Shown here in pieces: positions 50,615 through 57,794 of a stretch of 64,000 bases of DNA (position 1 is its first letter; every line of letters begins with the position of its first letter). The DNA comes from a virus. Below the pieces are notes generated by a model. That model saw only the letters and a list, made by a program, of their open reading frames with translations. It searched no databases and was not told where the DNA came from. The position numbers and the translations under genes are program-made. The stretch spans positions 27,973 through 91,972 of the IMG/VR virus record IMGVR_UViG_3300046820_002290; one strand, 5' to 3'.

Positions 50615-51937
50615 ATGAGCTTGCTCTCAGTATCTTCGATTTCCAACCCGAGTGCACCCCAAGCGAATATCTCGCTGAATGCAGATGGCTCGGTGACGTT
50701 GCCTGTTTATACCGGGAGCAGCGCACCGTTGCTCTTCCAGGCGGGGACTCTCTGGTACAACACCACTGGCCCCGCTCTGCAAATTCGTAACCCTGCAAAT
50801 ACCAGCTGGGTGTCTCTCACGCCTCCGGTTGCGGCGACGTTGGCCGAAGCTGCTGCGGGCACGTTGAATACGGTTTATTCCAGTCCGTTGACTTCCGTTC
50901 CGAAAGATGCGAGTGGGATGACTGGAGCGGCTTTGCTACCAACTGGAACAAATGCTCAGCGCACCGCTATTGCGACGCCAGTCGCAGGCATGACTCGTTT
51001 CAACACGGATTACACTCCGGATTCGCTCGAGGTTTACAACGGCACCAACTGGCGTCAAGTTGCTTACGTGCCGAATCCGACTCTGCCTGCTGACTTGACG
51101 ATTTCGGCAAATACAACTCTTACAAACTCGACTTACGTTGTTAACAATCTGACGATTGCCGCTGGCGCTACTGCAACCTTAAGTTCTCAGTCCGTGGTAT
51201 TCATTTGTTATGGCGATGTTAATATTGCTGGGACAATTAATGGTAGTGGGAGTGGTCCCACTGGTGGATTTGCCGCTGCGAGTGGCGGCACCAGTGTTAC
51301 CCCGGTAATTGGGGTCAATATTGGGTCCAAGACCCCAGGGGTTGCTCTTGGCGCTGCGTTACCTTATCAGCCTTTAACAAGTTCAACGGGATCCGGTGGA
51401 ACATCCGGGCAAGTTTTTAGCGGTGCTGGTGGCTTAGGGTTTTCTTCCGGCGGGAATGGAGGTGCGGGTATTCTTATTCGCACCTTAAAAAATGCGACAA
51501 TCACTGGCTCCTTACTTTCGACTGGAACTGCGGCGTCTACCCCAGTCGCTAATGCACCGGTAGGAGTTACAGGTGGAGGTGGAGGGTCTGGTGGCGCCGT
51601 TGTGGTCCATGCTGCCGGGTTAATTAACTTTAGTGGAGTAATTGACGTTTCTGGTGGAGCTGGCGCAGCGGGCGTCATAAATGGAGTCGGAGTCGGAATG
51701 AATGGCGGTGGTGGTGGTGGTGGTGGTTATGTTATTTTAGAGGCTGACTCTGGTTTAACAAATACTGGTACAATCACTCTGACTGGGGGAGCTGCTGGTG
51801 CAACAGCAGGAACTGTAGACGCAAACGGCGGAGGAAACGGCGGATCTTACGGGGGTAAGGGAGGACAACACTACCAAGGCCCAGGACCCACAGCAGGAAG
51901 CGCAGGCGTATTCGCAACAGCAGGAAGCCCTATCTAA
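50615..51937 (+). CDS. Glycine-rich tail adhesin, second copy
   Basis: Predicted adhesin of 440 residues, paralogous to the one at 48.2 kb. N-terminus SLLSVSSISNPSAPQANISL, module VPKDASGMTGAALLPTGTNA, then ADLTISANTTLTNSTYVVNN with the same spacing as the first copy. The glycine-rich C-terminal half has GVTGGGGGSGGAVVVHAAG, MNGGGGGGGGYVILEADSG and GGGNGGSYGGKGGQHYQGPG and ends FATAGSPI. Loop sequences between glycine blocks differ strongly from the first copy, as expected for alternative receptor specificities. The accessory paralogue follows nine bases later. Confidence 0.78.
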   Translation: MSLLSVSSISNPSAPQANISLNADGSVTLPVYTGSSAPLLFQAGTLWYNTTGPALQIRNPANTSWVSLTPPVAATLAEAAAGTLNTVYSSPLTSVPKDASGMTGAALLPTGTNAQRTAIATPVAGMTRFNTDYTPDSLEVYNGTNWRQVAYVPNPTLPADLTISANTTLTNSTYVVNNLTIAAGATATLSSQSVVFICYGDVNIAGTINGSGSGPTGGFAAASGGTSVTPVIGVNIGSKTPGVALGAALPYQPLTSSTGSGGTSGQVFSGAGGLGFSSGGNGGAGILIRTLKNATITGSLLSTGTAASTPVANAPVGVTGGGGGSGGAVVVHAAGLINFSGVIDVSGGAGAAGVINGVGVGMNGGGGGGGGYVILEADSGLTNTGTITLTGGAAGATAGTVDANGGGNGGSYGGKGGQHYQGPGPTAGSAGVFATAGSPI

Positions 51938-51946
51938 TTTCGAGCT

Positions 51947-52408
51947 ATGCAAAAAGTTATTGTCATCTACAACGGGGCTTCTCAAGTTTGTCCCCTGCTC
52001 TCCGAGCAAACAGCGGAGTCAATCGCTGCCAGCTATGGCGTTACCGACCCTGCTCTTTACAAAGAGTTTGCTGAATCGGATTTTGATACCGCCTGCTACG
52101 GGTGGTCCAATGCTTTCACCCTTACTAACGGGGTGGTTAGTTTTGATCTGAACAAAGCAAAACAACTTGCGGAAGCAATTGTTAATCTCCAAAGTAACGA
52201 AAAAGCCAAGGAAATTCTGGCCGGTCTCAGCTACGACGTTTATATCGCTCAGTGCTCCCTCCCTAAAGAGCAACGAATCGCAAAGTATCAAGCTGCCATT
52301 AACGCTAATAATGCTCTCGCCATTGAGACCGAAAATCGCGAACAGGCTATTTACGCCGCTAGCACCATCCAAGAAGTGAATGCGATTGTGTATCCGCCGA
52401 AGGACTAA
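51947..52408 (+). CDS. Adhesin-linked accessory protein, paralogue B
   Basis: A 153-residue protein related over its first 75 residues to the gene at 49.6 kb (SYGVTDPALYKEFAESDFDT then ACYGWSNAFTLTNGVVSFDL against the SDPSLYQEF...FDPACYSF of paralogue A). The rest is helical (AEAIVNLQSNEKAKEILAGL, IAKYQAAINANNALAIETEN). It lacks the extra beta domain of paralogue A. Position directly behind a glycine-rich adhesin in both cases supports a shared role in adhesin folding or attachment. Family not recognised. Confidence 0.6.
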   Translation: MQKVIVIYNGASQVCPLLSEQTAESIAASYGVTDPALYKEFAESDFDTACYGWSNAFTLTNGVVSFDLNKAKQLAEAIVNLQSNEKAKEILAGLSYDVYIAQCSLPKEQRIAKYQAAINANNALAIETENREQAIYAASTIQEVNAIVYPPKD

Positions 52409-52432
52409 TCGCCAACGGCAATAACCGCAACA

Positions 52433-52441
52433 GGGTAAAAC
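52433..52441 (+). promoter_or_regulatory. Putative late promoter element GGGTAAAAC
   Basis: GGGTAAAACCACCCTAACGG, 30 bases before the next ATG and 24 bases after a stop. Confidence 0.6.
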
Positions 52442-52471
52442 CACCCTAACGGTCCAAATCTCTATATCCCA

Positions 52472-53428
52472 ATGAGCACTCTCTCAGTCTCTCAGATTCA
52501 GAATACGGCGAGCCCTACGACGAATATCGTCGTGAATGCCGACGGCTCCGTCACGCTCGGTTTGTATCGAACGACTGGCGTTGCGCCAGCGCCGGTCCAA
52601 ACTGGAACCTTGTGGTATGACGTTGGCGGCGCCGGTCTGGTAATCTGGGACGGTGCTGCTTGGGTGAGTGCAGGCGGTGCCGTTAGTAGCGTGTCTGGCA
52701 CAGCCCCGATTGTTTCTTCAGGTGGCGCCAACCCTGTAATTTCGGCAACCTTGGCCACGGCGGCGCAGGCTGCGGCGGGGACGAGCAATGTAGTGCTTTC
52801 TACGCCCGCGTTCAGCGTGCCGAAGGATGCGGCGACAATGACTGGGGCTGCGATTCTACCTGCGGGAACGGACGCACAGCGTGCTGCGATTGCCAGCCCT
52901 GTTGCCGGGATGCAACGGTTTAACACCACGCAAAACTCGATGGAGTATTACGACGGGACTAACTGGCGTGGTCCTTATGAGTATATCCAATCGGCAGGTT
53001 GGTTTGGGGGGAGCCCTGGGGCGATCGCGCAGCAGTTTGTTACCAGCAACACGGAAGCAACTTTCAACCTTAACGCAATTACATTAACCCCAGGAACCTG
53101 GTTAGTAGCTCTAAATTTTTATGCTCAGTGCAGCCCGAATAATCCGGCCGGAGTGTTCTCAATCAACGTAACTTTCCCTTACGCTGCTACCGGTGGGCTT
53201 GCAGATCCTAACATTATCTGGTGCTCCAAACCGGATGGACCGTTTTTCAGGTCAATATTGACCAGTGCCACCCCCTATGAGCTCGACACAGTAATAGCAA
53301 TGAAAGTGGGCCCAGGAAACGTGACCCTGAATCAAATCAAAGGAAGTTGGGGCGATCTGGGATCTTCAGGCGCTGGCCCGCACGACCTTAAGATCAATGC
53401 CTGGTTCACCGCAATGCGAATTGACTGA
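52472..53428 (+). CDS. Tail fibre with beta C-terminal domain
   Basis: Predicted fibre of 318 residues and third member of the family beginning STLSVSQIQNTASPTTNIVV. It shares VSGTAPIVSSGGANPVISAT and AILPAGTDAQRAAIASPVAG with its neighbours. In place of a glycine-rich part, the last 150 residues form a beta domain (FVTSNTEATFNLNAITLTPG, TWLVALNFYAQC, HDLKINAWFTAMRI) with the look of a jelly-roll tip. So one N-terminal type carries two different receptor-binding ends. A single GCGATCGC (the cyanobacterial HIP1 octamer) lies inside the gene at 53021. Confidence 0.76.
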   Translation: MSTLSVSQIQNTASPTTNIVVNADGSVTLGLYRTTGVAPAPVQTGTLWYDVGGAGLVIWDGAAWVSAGGAVSSVSGTAPIVSSGGANPVISATLATAAQAAAGTSNVVLSTPAFSVPKDAATMTGAAILPAGTDAQRAAIASPVAGMQRFNTTQNSMEYYDGTNWRGPYEYIQSAGWFGGSPGAIAQQFVTSNTEATFNLNAITLTPGTWLVALNFYAQCSPNNPAGVFSINVTFPYAATGGLADPNIIWCSKPDGPFFRSILTSATPYELDTVIAMKVGPGNVTLNQIKGSWGDLGSSGAGPHDLKINAWFTAMRID

Positions 53429-53437
53429 TTTAACACC

Positions 53438-53686
53438 ATGAATTACGTAAAAGCTCCTACACCCGGTCGAGTCGTTCGTTACCGTGGTGAGTCCCTGTCT
53501 GACCCCGACTGGTTTGCAGAGGATGTTTCCGCCGATGAGTACGAAGGCGATTACGAATCCCTTGAGAACTACGATGCTCCGGGCAAGCCCTGGGACCCGA
53601 CCCGTTTCCCCAAGCCAACTGCCGCAGAGAAGTTGGCCGCAGCTGGTCTTACAGTAGACGAGCTCAAAGAATTGCTCGGTCTCTGA
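53438..53686 (+). CDS. Small acidic protein after fibre
   Basis: Eighty-two residues: a polar N-terminus (VKAPTPGRVVRYRGESLSDP), an acidic centre (DVSADEYEGDYESLENYD), then RFPKPTAAEKLAAAGLTVDE followed by LKELLGL. The last part has the pattern of short helix tails seen in small phage tail proteins. It starts nine bases after the fibre stop, as the accessory genes do behind the glycine-rich adhesins, but is not related to them by sequence. Function unknown. Confidence 0.65.
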   Translation: MNYVKAPTPGRVVRYRGESLSDPDWFAEDVSADEYEGDYESLENYDAPGKPWDPTRFPKPTAAEKLAAAGLTVDELKELLGL

Positions 53687-53704
53687 TTACTGTTAGCGTC
53701 TTCT

Positions 53705-53903
53705 GTTTGCTTCGCAAACGGTCGGCGCTTCGCGCCTCCGCGAATCTTGCCTCTGGCTCCGGCCAGGGGCTTTTTGCTATCTGCCAAAAATCGCGGGAGG
53801 GTGCGAAGCACCCGACCTGGTTTGCGTAGCAAACCCAACACGCCACCACCCTTATGTTGCCTTGAGGCAACCTATAACGCCTTTGGGTTGCCTTGAGGCA
53901 ACC
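53705..53903. repeat. Cluster of six short hairpin repeats
   Basis: In the 259-base gap: GTTTGC-TTC-GCAAAC (53705-53719), GGCGC-TTC-GCGCC (53724-53736), GGGTGC-GAA-GCACCC (53799-53813), GGTTTGC-GTA-GCAAACC (53819-53835), and twice GTTGCC-TTGA-GGCAAC (53856-53871, 53887-53902). A true terminator lies between the second and third. No gene is visible in the gap. Confidence 0.82.
53749..53775 (+). terminator. Intrinsic terminator
   Basis: GCCTCTGGC, loop TCCG, GCCAGGGGC, then TTTTT. The nine-base stem (one G-T pair) lies about 60 bases after the small acidic gene. Confidence 0.85.
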
Positions 53904-53912
53904 TTAGCCCCA

Positions 53913-53921
53913 GGGTAAAAC
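53913..53921 (+). promoter_or_regulatory. Putative late promoter element GGGTAAAAC
   Basis: GGGTAAAACCTTCCTAAC, 24 bases before the last fibre gene of the array and just after the hairpin cluster. Confidence 0.6.
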
Positions 53922-53945
53922 CTTCCTAACAGACCCCGCCGCAAT

Positions 53946-55004
53946 ATGCCCCTCCTTACCTTCCCAGTGCCAGCCTCTGACGGCCAACTGTATCCGGCAA
54001 CGCCTTTACCTGGCGAGAATCAGTACCAGTACGACGGACCGAACCAAACTTGGCGCTTGCTGGGAACGGCCACTGGTGTAAGCGCAGGGACTTACGGAAA
54101 CGCCAGCAACGTCGGTCAATTCACGGTAGATGCCACAGGGCGGATTACATCCGCGCAGAATGTTGCCATTGCAAGCGGTGGTATCGGTACAGTAACGCAA
54201 GTTGATACGGGGCTCGGGCTGATTGGTGGCCCAATAACAACCACTGGTATTATTTCCGCATTGCAGGCAACCCCTGTAAGCGAGGGAATCGTATTTGGAT
54301 ATACTGACGGGATATCTGTTTCGTTGGGGGTGAATGCTCTACTTAGTATTTCCGGGGGAATAAACAACACGGCCATCGGCAATGACTCGTTGCTTAACAA
54401 TGGGTCCGGCAACAACAACACTGCAGTAGGAGCATCTGCTCTCTGCGCAAATACGGGGGGATCTCTAAACACCGCCGTTGGCGTAAGCTCTCTGAAGAAT
54501 TCCTCTGGAACCCTAAACACGGCAACAGGGTTCGGTGCCTTAATTAATAGCACTATCGGATCAAACAATGCTGGTTTCGGTGCTGATGCTGGTTTCCGAT
54601 TGACGACGGGAGCCTGCGACACCGCACTCGGGACTTACTCCCTGTTTAACACAACGACTGGAAGTCAAAATGTAGGCGTTGGCTATAGCGCGGGATGCAA
54701 CATTACGACTGGTTCTCAAAATGTTGCGATTGGCCCCAACGTTACGGTTGCTTCGGCAACGGGAAACTGCCAACTTGCCATCGGTTTCTCCGCTACTGAC
54801 AACTGGCTGACTGGGGATAGTACCAAGGCGATTAAACCCGGTGCGGGTATCCTGGACTGCACAAACTCTACCGGAGCGGCAGGACAAGTGCTCATGTCCG
54901 ATGGCGCCAACGCAGTTTGCTGGAGTGGCGGGGTCACAGGCATCTACACGTTTGGTACTTGCACAGTTGTCATTACGAATGGTATTATTACCTCGGTGAC
55001 TTGA
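53946..55004 (+). CDS. Short tail fibre with YadA-like repeats
   Basis: Predicted fibre of 352 residues. It starts with LTFPVPASDGQLYPATPLPG then ENQYQYDGPNQTWRL, the FPxP...W module. One linker (GTVTQVDTGLGLIGGPITTT) leads to GNNNTAVGASAL-type repeats at about 135-280, including Cys positions. It ends abruptly after a GQVLMSDGANAVCWSG module and IYTFGTCTVVITNGIITSVT. No S74 chaperone or distinct tip domain is present, so it may be a degraded or minimal fibre. It closes the array; the next gene is on the other strand. Confidence 0.75.
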   Translation: MPLLTFPVPASDGQLYPATPLPGENQYQYDGPNQTWRLLGTATGVSAGTYGNASNVGQFTVDATGRITSAQNVAIASGGIGTVTQVDTGLGLIGGPITTTGIISALQATPVSEGIVFGYTDGISVSLGVNALLSISGGINNTAIGNDSLLNNGSGNNNTAVGASALCANTGGSLNTAVGVSSLKNSSGTLNTATGFGALINSTIGSNNAGFGADAGFRLTTGACDTALGTYSLFNTTTGSQNVGVGYSAGCNITTGSQNVAIGPNVTVASATGNCQLAIGFSATDNWLTGDSTKAIKPGAGILDCTNSTGAAGQVLMSDGANAVCWSGGVTGIYTFGTCTVVITNGIITSVT

Positions 55005-55011
55005 TAAGGAT

Positions 55012-55027
55012 CCTGTCGCTTGGCAGG
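55012..55027. terminator. Weak hairpin between convergent genes
   Basis: CCTGTC, loop GCTT, GGCAGG (one G-T pair) between the stops of the last fibre and the minus-strand gene. There is no clear T-run on either side, so termination is uncertain. Confidence 0.35.
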
Positions 55028-55061
55028 TGCTGTTAGTTGTCTTCCTCATTACAGAGAAAAA

Positions 55062-55817
55062 CTAGAAGTCAAGTGACATGCAATCAGGGTCATCAGATTT
55101 GAACGACCCTAGCAATTCGGGCGGTGTGCAGTAATCTCCAGCACCTTTGCTTCGGTTTGCAGATGCCAACGTGAGGGAGTAGCGGGCTTTGGCCATGTGC
55201 CATGCCACCCACTCCTGCCACAGTTGGCTATCAGTGAAGACCTTTGCGGTGGGTGGTCCTTTCAAAGTAATATCCGTATATTTCAAACCTTTTTCCGAAA
55301 GGAAGCAATCGGCAATTTCGGAGAAGGTCATTCCGACGTGATCAACATCTGTTTTCTGCCCGGGGATGATCTTCTTGCCAGATATGCTGCAGATTAGCGG
55401 TAATTGGCACGAATCCCGGAAAGCCCGCAACTGATATGTTACGGCAAACCTCATCGCAACCCGCACGTTATTGAAATGTTTCTGCTCAGGCGTCGCCGTT
55501 GTAGCAATTTTCTTAGTGGGGTATAATGCTGACACCAACTTGGCTTTGGGAATTGGCTGCTGGCTGCCACCTCGCTCCAACGATAACATTTTCACCTTCC
55601 TACCTCCCGCAATTTCAAGATTGCGTAGATATACCAAGGTCTCGGAATCGTTCGCAAGCTTCCCCCACTGGTCAGTAAGGCGGCAACAACGCAAGACAAA
55701 ATCGCGGGCTTCGCCAATAAGCCTGGAGTTGGCCCTGTGGTTCGTGATAATGCGCCCAAGCTTCTGATTAAACTCTGTTTTTGTTAATCCGAAAGTATCT
55801 TTCCCAAGGGTTGACAT
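55062..55817 (-). CDS. DUF3223-like protein with CxxSG...DVDH motif
   Basis: The only minus-strand gene I accept, 251 residues. Near residue 142 it reads LICSISGKKIIPGQKTDVDH followed by VGMTFSEIADCFL, the pattern of DUF3223 proteins and reminiscent of an HNH-type Cys/Asp-His core without the usual second Cys pair. The N-terminal half is basic and helical (NQKLGRIITNHRANSRLIGE). Its start faces that of the next plus-strand gene across 35 bases. Opposite orientation and lack of the GGGTAAAAC element suggest early or separate expression. Function unknown; family from memory. Confidence 0.6.
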   Translation of the reverse strand: MSTLGKDTFGLTKTEFNQKLGRIITNHRANSRLIGEARDFVLRCCRLTDQWGKLANDSETLVYLRNLEIAGGRKVKMLSLERGGSQQPIPKAKLVSALYPTKKIATTATPEQKHFNNVRVAMRFAVTYQLRAFRDSCQLPLICSISGKKIIPGQKTDVDHVGMTFSEIADCFLSEKGLKYTDITLKGPPTAKVFTDSQLWQEWVAWHMAKARYSLTLASANRSKGAGDYCTPPELLGSFKSDDPDCMSLDF

Positions 55818-55827
55818 GGTAGTAGGT

Positions 55828-55835
55828 TATAAATA
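55828..55835 (+). promoter_or_regulatory. T4-type late-promoter-like octamer TATAAATA
   Basis: TATAAATA exactly, in the 35-base gap between divergent genes, 17 bases before the plus-strand GTG. It matches the T4 late promoter core, but one octamer is expected by chance about twice in a window of this size on two strands. Confidence 0.3.
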
Positions 55836-55852
55836 ATATGTAAAATTTACCC

Positions 55853-56269
55853 GTGCCCCCAGCCAACTATACTGCAAACAGTCGCAAAGTCCCCGGTGGT
55901 TTGAGCTCCTCTATAATTCGTCGCCGAGACGACCTTCGCCTGCTTGAAGGTACCCAGGTTCGGGTTTCCGCCCGCGTCAAGGAACTACGCAAGCATCCAA
56001 AACGCCGCGACCTTCACTCTTTCTGCTTGGTGAATGTTTTTGTCAGCCCTGTGCCAATGGGTGAAACCATTTACCTGTCCCACATTTTTGTTCTCAAACG
56101 TCAGTTTAAGAAGATTGGTCGTGTACCTAACCTCAATGAGAGGGTCACATTTATGGCCACTGTGTATAGTTACAGAAGACTCGGAGGCAATTCCCATGAC
56201 CGTGGCCTCTACAATTCAACAGATTATGGACTACTACCCGTGAGTTATGAAGGTAACGATTGTAAATAA
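55853..56269 (+). CDS. Unknown basic beta-rich protein
   Basis: Not recognised. A 138-residue protein read from GTG, with a basic N-terminus (NYTANSRKVPGGLSSSIIRR) and a beta-rich middle (LEGTQVRVSARVKELRKHPK, then HSFCLVNVFVSP and ERVTFMATVYSYRR) that has the strand rhythm of an OB fold. It opens the DNA-metabolism operon and overlaps the next gene by 23 bases, so a nucleic-acid-binding role is reasonable though unproven. Confidence 0.6.
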   Translation: MPPANYTANSRKVPGGLSSSIIRRRDDLRLLEGTQVRVSARVKELRKHPKRRDLHSFCLVNVFVSPVPMGETIYLSHIFVLKRQFKKIGRVPNLNERVTFMATVYSYRRLGGNSHDRGLYNSTDYGLLPVSYEGNDCK

Positions 56270-56483
56270 ATTCACGCCGCAAGGCCAAGAGTTTTACGAG
56301 TGGTGGTTGGCAGATGGGCCCGACGGCGTCGAAGAAGTTCACGGCTATGCCACCGACTTGATTACTTCCTTCTCGAAAATACTAGAATGGCATGAGCGGA
56401 TTGCCTCCGATTACGCTCAAGAAGTTATTTCAGAAATTGAAACCGCAAAACAATTTATTCAAAACGATGAAACCCACGACTGA
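56247..56483 (+). CDS. Small unknown protein, 78 residues
   Basis: Not recognised. Starts KVTIVNKFTPQGQEFYEWWL, then an acidic GPDGVEEVHGYATDLI and a C-terminal helix (IASDYAQEVISEIETAKQFI). It overlaps both the preceding gene (23 bases) and the exonuclease gene (17 bases), so all three are translated in a coupled way. No other frame explains the segment as well. Confidence 0.55.
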   Translation: MKVTIVNKFTPQGQEFYEWWLADGPDGVEEVHGYATDLITSFSKILEWHERIASDYAQEVISEIETAKQFIQNDETHD

Positions 56484-57087
56484 AGCCTTAGCCGAATACA
56501 AAGACGCCGCCAGTAGGTGGGCTCAAGAAAGGCTTGCTGATGCCAACACCGTGATTTTGGATCTTGAGTCAACTGGACTCTTGCGAGAGGATCCCGAAAC
56601 CGAGATCGCCCAGATTTGCATTACAAACACTAAGGGGAGACAACTTTTTTCAATGCTGTTGAAACCGTGCGCACCCATGTCAGACAAAGTGATTGGGATC
56701 CACCACATCTCAAATGAGGAAATAGTAAATCAACCGATTTTCCCACAAATTGCAAAAATAATTTCTTTTGTCCTTCGGGGCAAGCATGTAGTAGCGTTTA
56801 ATCTGGAATTCGACTGGAAACTTTTAGTGCATATGTTCCAAAAGTACGATCTCCCAAAACCTGAGGTAGTGGGATTGTCTTGTGCGATGGACCGTTATTC
56901 AGAATGGTGTGGGGAATGGAATGCAAAACGTGATGGGTTTAGGTGGCAAAAACTCCCCAACTTTATTGGAGACGTTAGTCACGATGCCTACAACGATTGT
57001 AGAAACACCGTCAAAGTTATGGAAAAAATGACAGGGATGTTTGATGAGGGTAAATTGACGGCAGAGGATATAGATCTCGATTTTTAG
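56467..57087 (+). CDS. DnaQ-like 3'-5' exonuclease (DEDDh)
   Basis: Predicted 3'-5' exonuclease of 206 residues. Exo I is VILDLESTG (Asp32 and Glu34), followed by IHHISNEEI, the usual segment before Exo II. Exo II is VVAFNLEFDWKLL (Asp116), and Exo III is SHDAYNDCRNTVKV with His172 and Asp177, which makes it the DEDDh type. Such enzymes act in proofreading or in degrading single-stranded ends. The ATG inside the end of the preceding gene fits the start of the first helix. It lies directly before a GIY-YIG endonuclease in the replication operon. Confidence 0.85.
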   Translation: MKPTTEALAEYKDAASRWAQERLADANTVILDLESTGLLREDPETEIAQICITNTKGRQLFSMLLKPCAPMSDKVIGIHHISNEEIVNQPIFPQIAKIISFVLRGKHVVAFNLEFDWKLLVHMFQKYDLPKPEVVGLSCAMDRYSEWCGEWNAKRDGFRWQKLPNFIGDVSHDAYNDCRNTVKVMEKMTGMFDEGKLTAEDIDLDF

Positions 57088-57095
57088 GTAATCCA

Positions 57096-57794
57096 ATGTT
57101 TCACACAGTCTATAATTCGTATGAGTCTAAACCGGAAGGGAGAGATTATATTGGCAAACACAGTACGGAAAACCCTTATGACCAGTATATGGGGTCGTTC
57201 TTGGATGAGAGTTTTGACCCGGACTTCAAAATTATCATGGCGTACGCAAAAACACCAGAAGGGGCTACTTGGTTTGAAATAAATTTTCACAATGTGTTTA
57301 ATGTTGGAGCAAATCCAGAATTTGCGAACCTCGCAAAAGCAGCGAAAATTAAGTTTGACAGGACGGGAGTAAAAAACTCTGCTGAAACCAAGTTAAAGAT
57401 TAAAAAATCTTGGACTGAGGAAAGAAAGCAGAGTATTAGAGAAAAAAGATCAGGCGAAAATCACCCCCTTTGGGGAACTACTCTTTCGGCAAAAACTCGA
57501 AGAAAAATGAGAGAAGCCAAGTTAGGTAAATCAAATCCAAGTGCTACTGAGAAACTTAAGGGAAGAAAACGTCCAGAGCATTCTAAGAAGATGTCTGGCG
57601 AGGGTAATCCCAAAAGCAAGAAAATAGAAGTCACCTACCCGGAAGGCAACATAGAGATTTTCCCATATGTAAAACTTGCAGCAAAAGCCCTAGGGTATGA
57701 CGCCAACACTTTGGGAAAATGGGCCTCTAAAAACTACGTACCTCGCAAGGGTAGGTTAGCTGGTTACGCCTTTCGTTACGTACAGGACTTCTGA
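57096..57794 (+). CDS. GIY-YIG-type homing endonuclease (paralogue)
   Basis: Probable homing endonuclease of 232 residues. Its first 90 residues (MFHTVYNSYES, GRDYIGKHSTENPYDQYMGS) are close to those of the protein at 5.6 kb. The middle has repeated NUMOD3-like units (AKTRRKMREAKLGKSNPSAT, RKRPEHSKKMSGEGNPKSKK), and the end (EVTYPEGNIEIFPYVKLAAK, ALGYDANTLGKWA) resembles a NUMOD1-type helix-turn-helix. So the nuclease core is shared but the DNA-binding end differs. It lies eight bases after the exonuclease and overlaps the next start by one base. Confidence 0.78.
   Translation: MFHTVYNSYESKPEGRDYIGKHSTENPYDQYMGSFLDESFDPDFKIIMAYAKTPEGATWFEINFHNVFNVGANPEFANLAKAAKIKFDRTGVKNSAETKLKIKKSWTEERKQSIREKRSGENHPLWGTTLSAKTRRKMREAKLGKSNPSATEKLKGRKRPEHSKKMSGEGNPKSKKIEVTYPEGNIEIFPYVKLAAKALGYDANTLGKWASKNYVPRKGRLAGYAFRYVQDF

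Noticed and set aside
53021-53028. GCGATCGC, the cyanobacterial HIP1 octamer
   Set aside because: Only one clear copy was noticed in the whole window, inside a fibre gene; that is within chance and says nothing firm about host.
22225-55004. Diversity-generating retroelement acting on a fibre
   Set aside because: The array invites it, but I see no reverse transcriptase, no template/variable repeat pair and no C-type lectin-like variable domain in the window.
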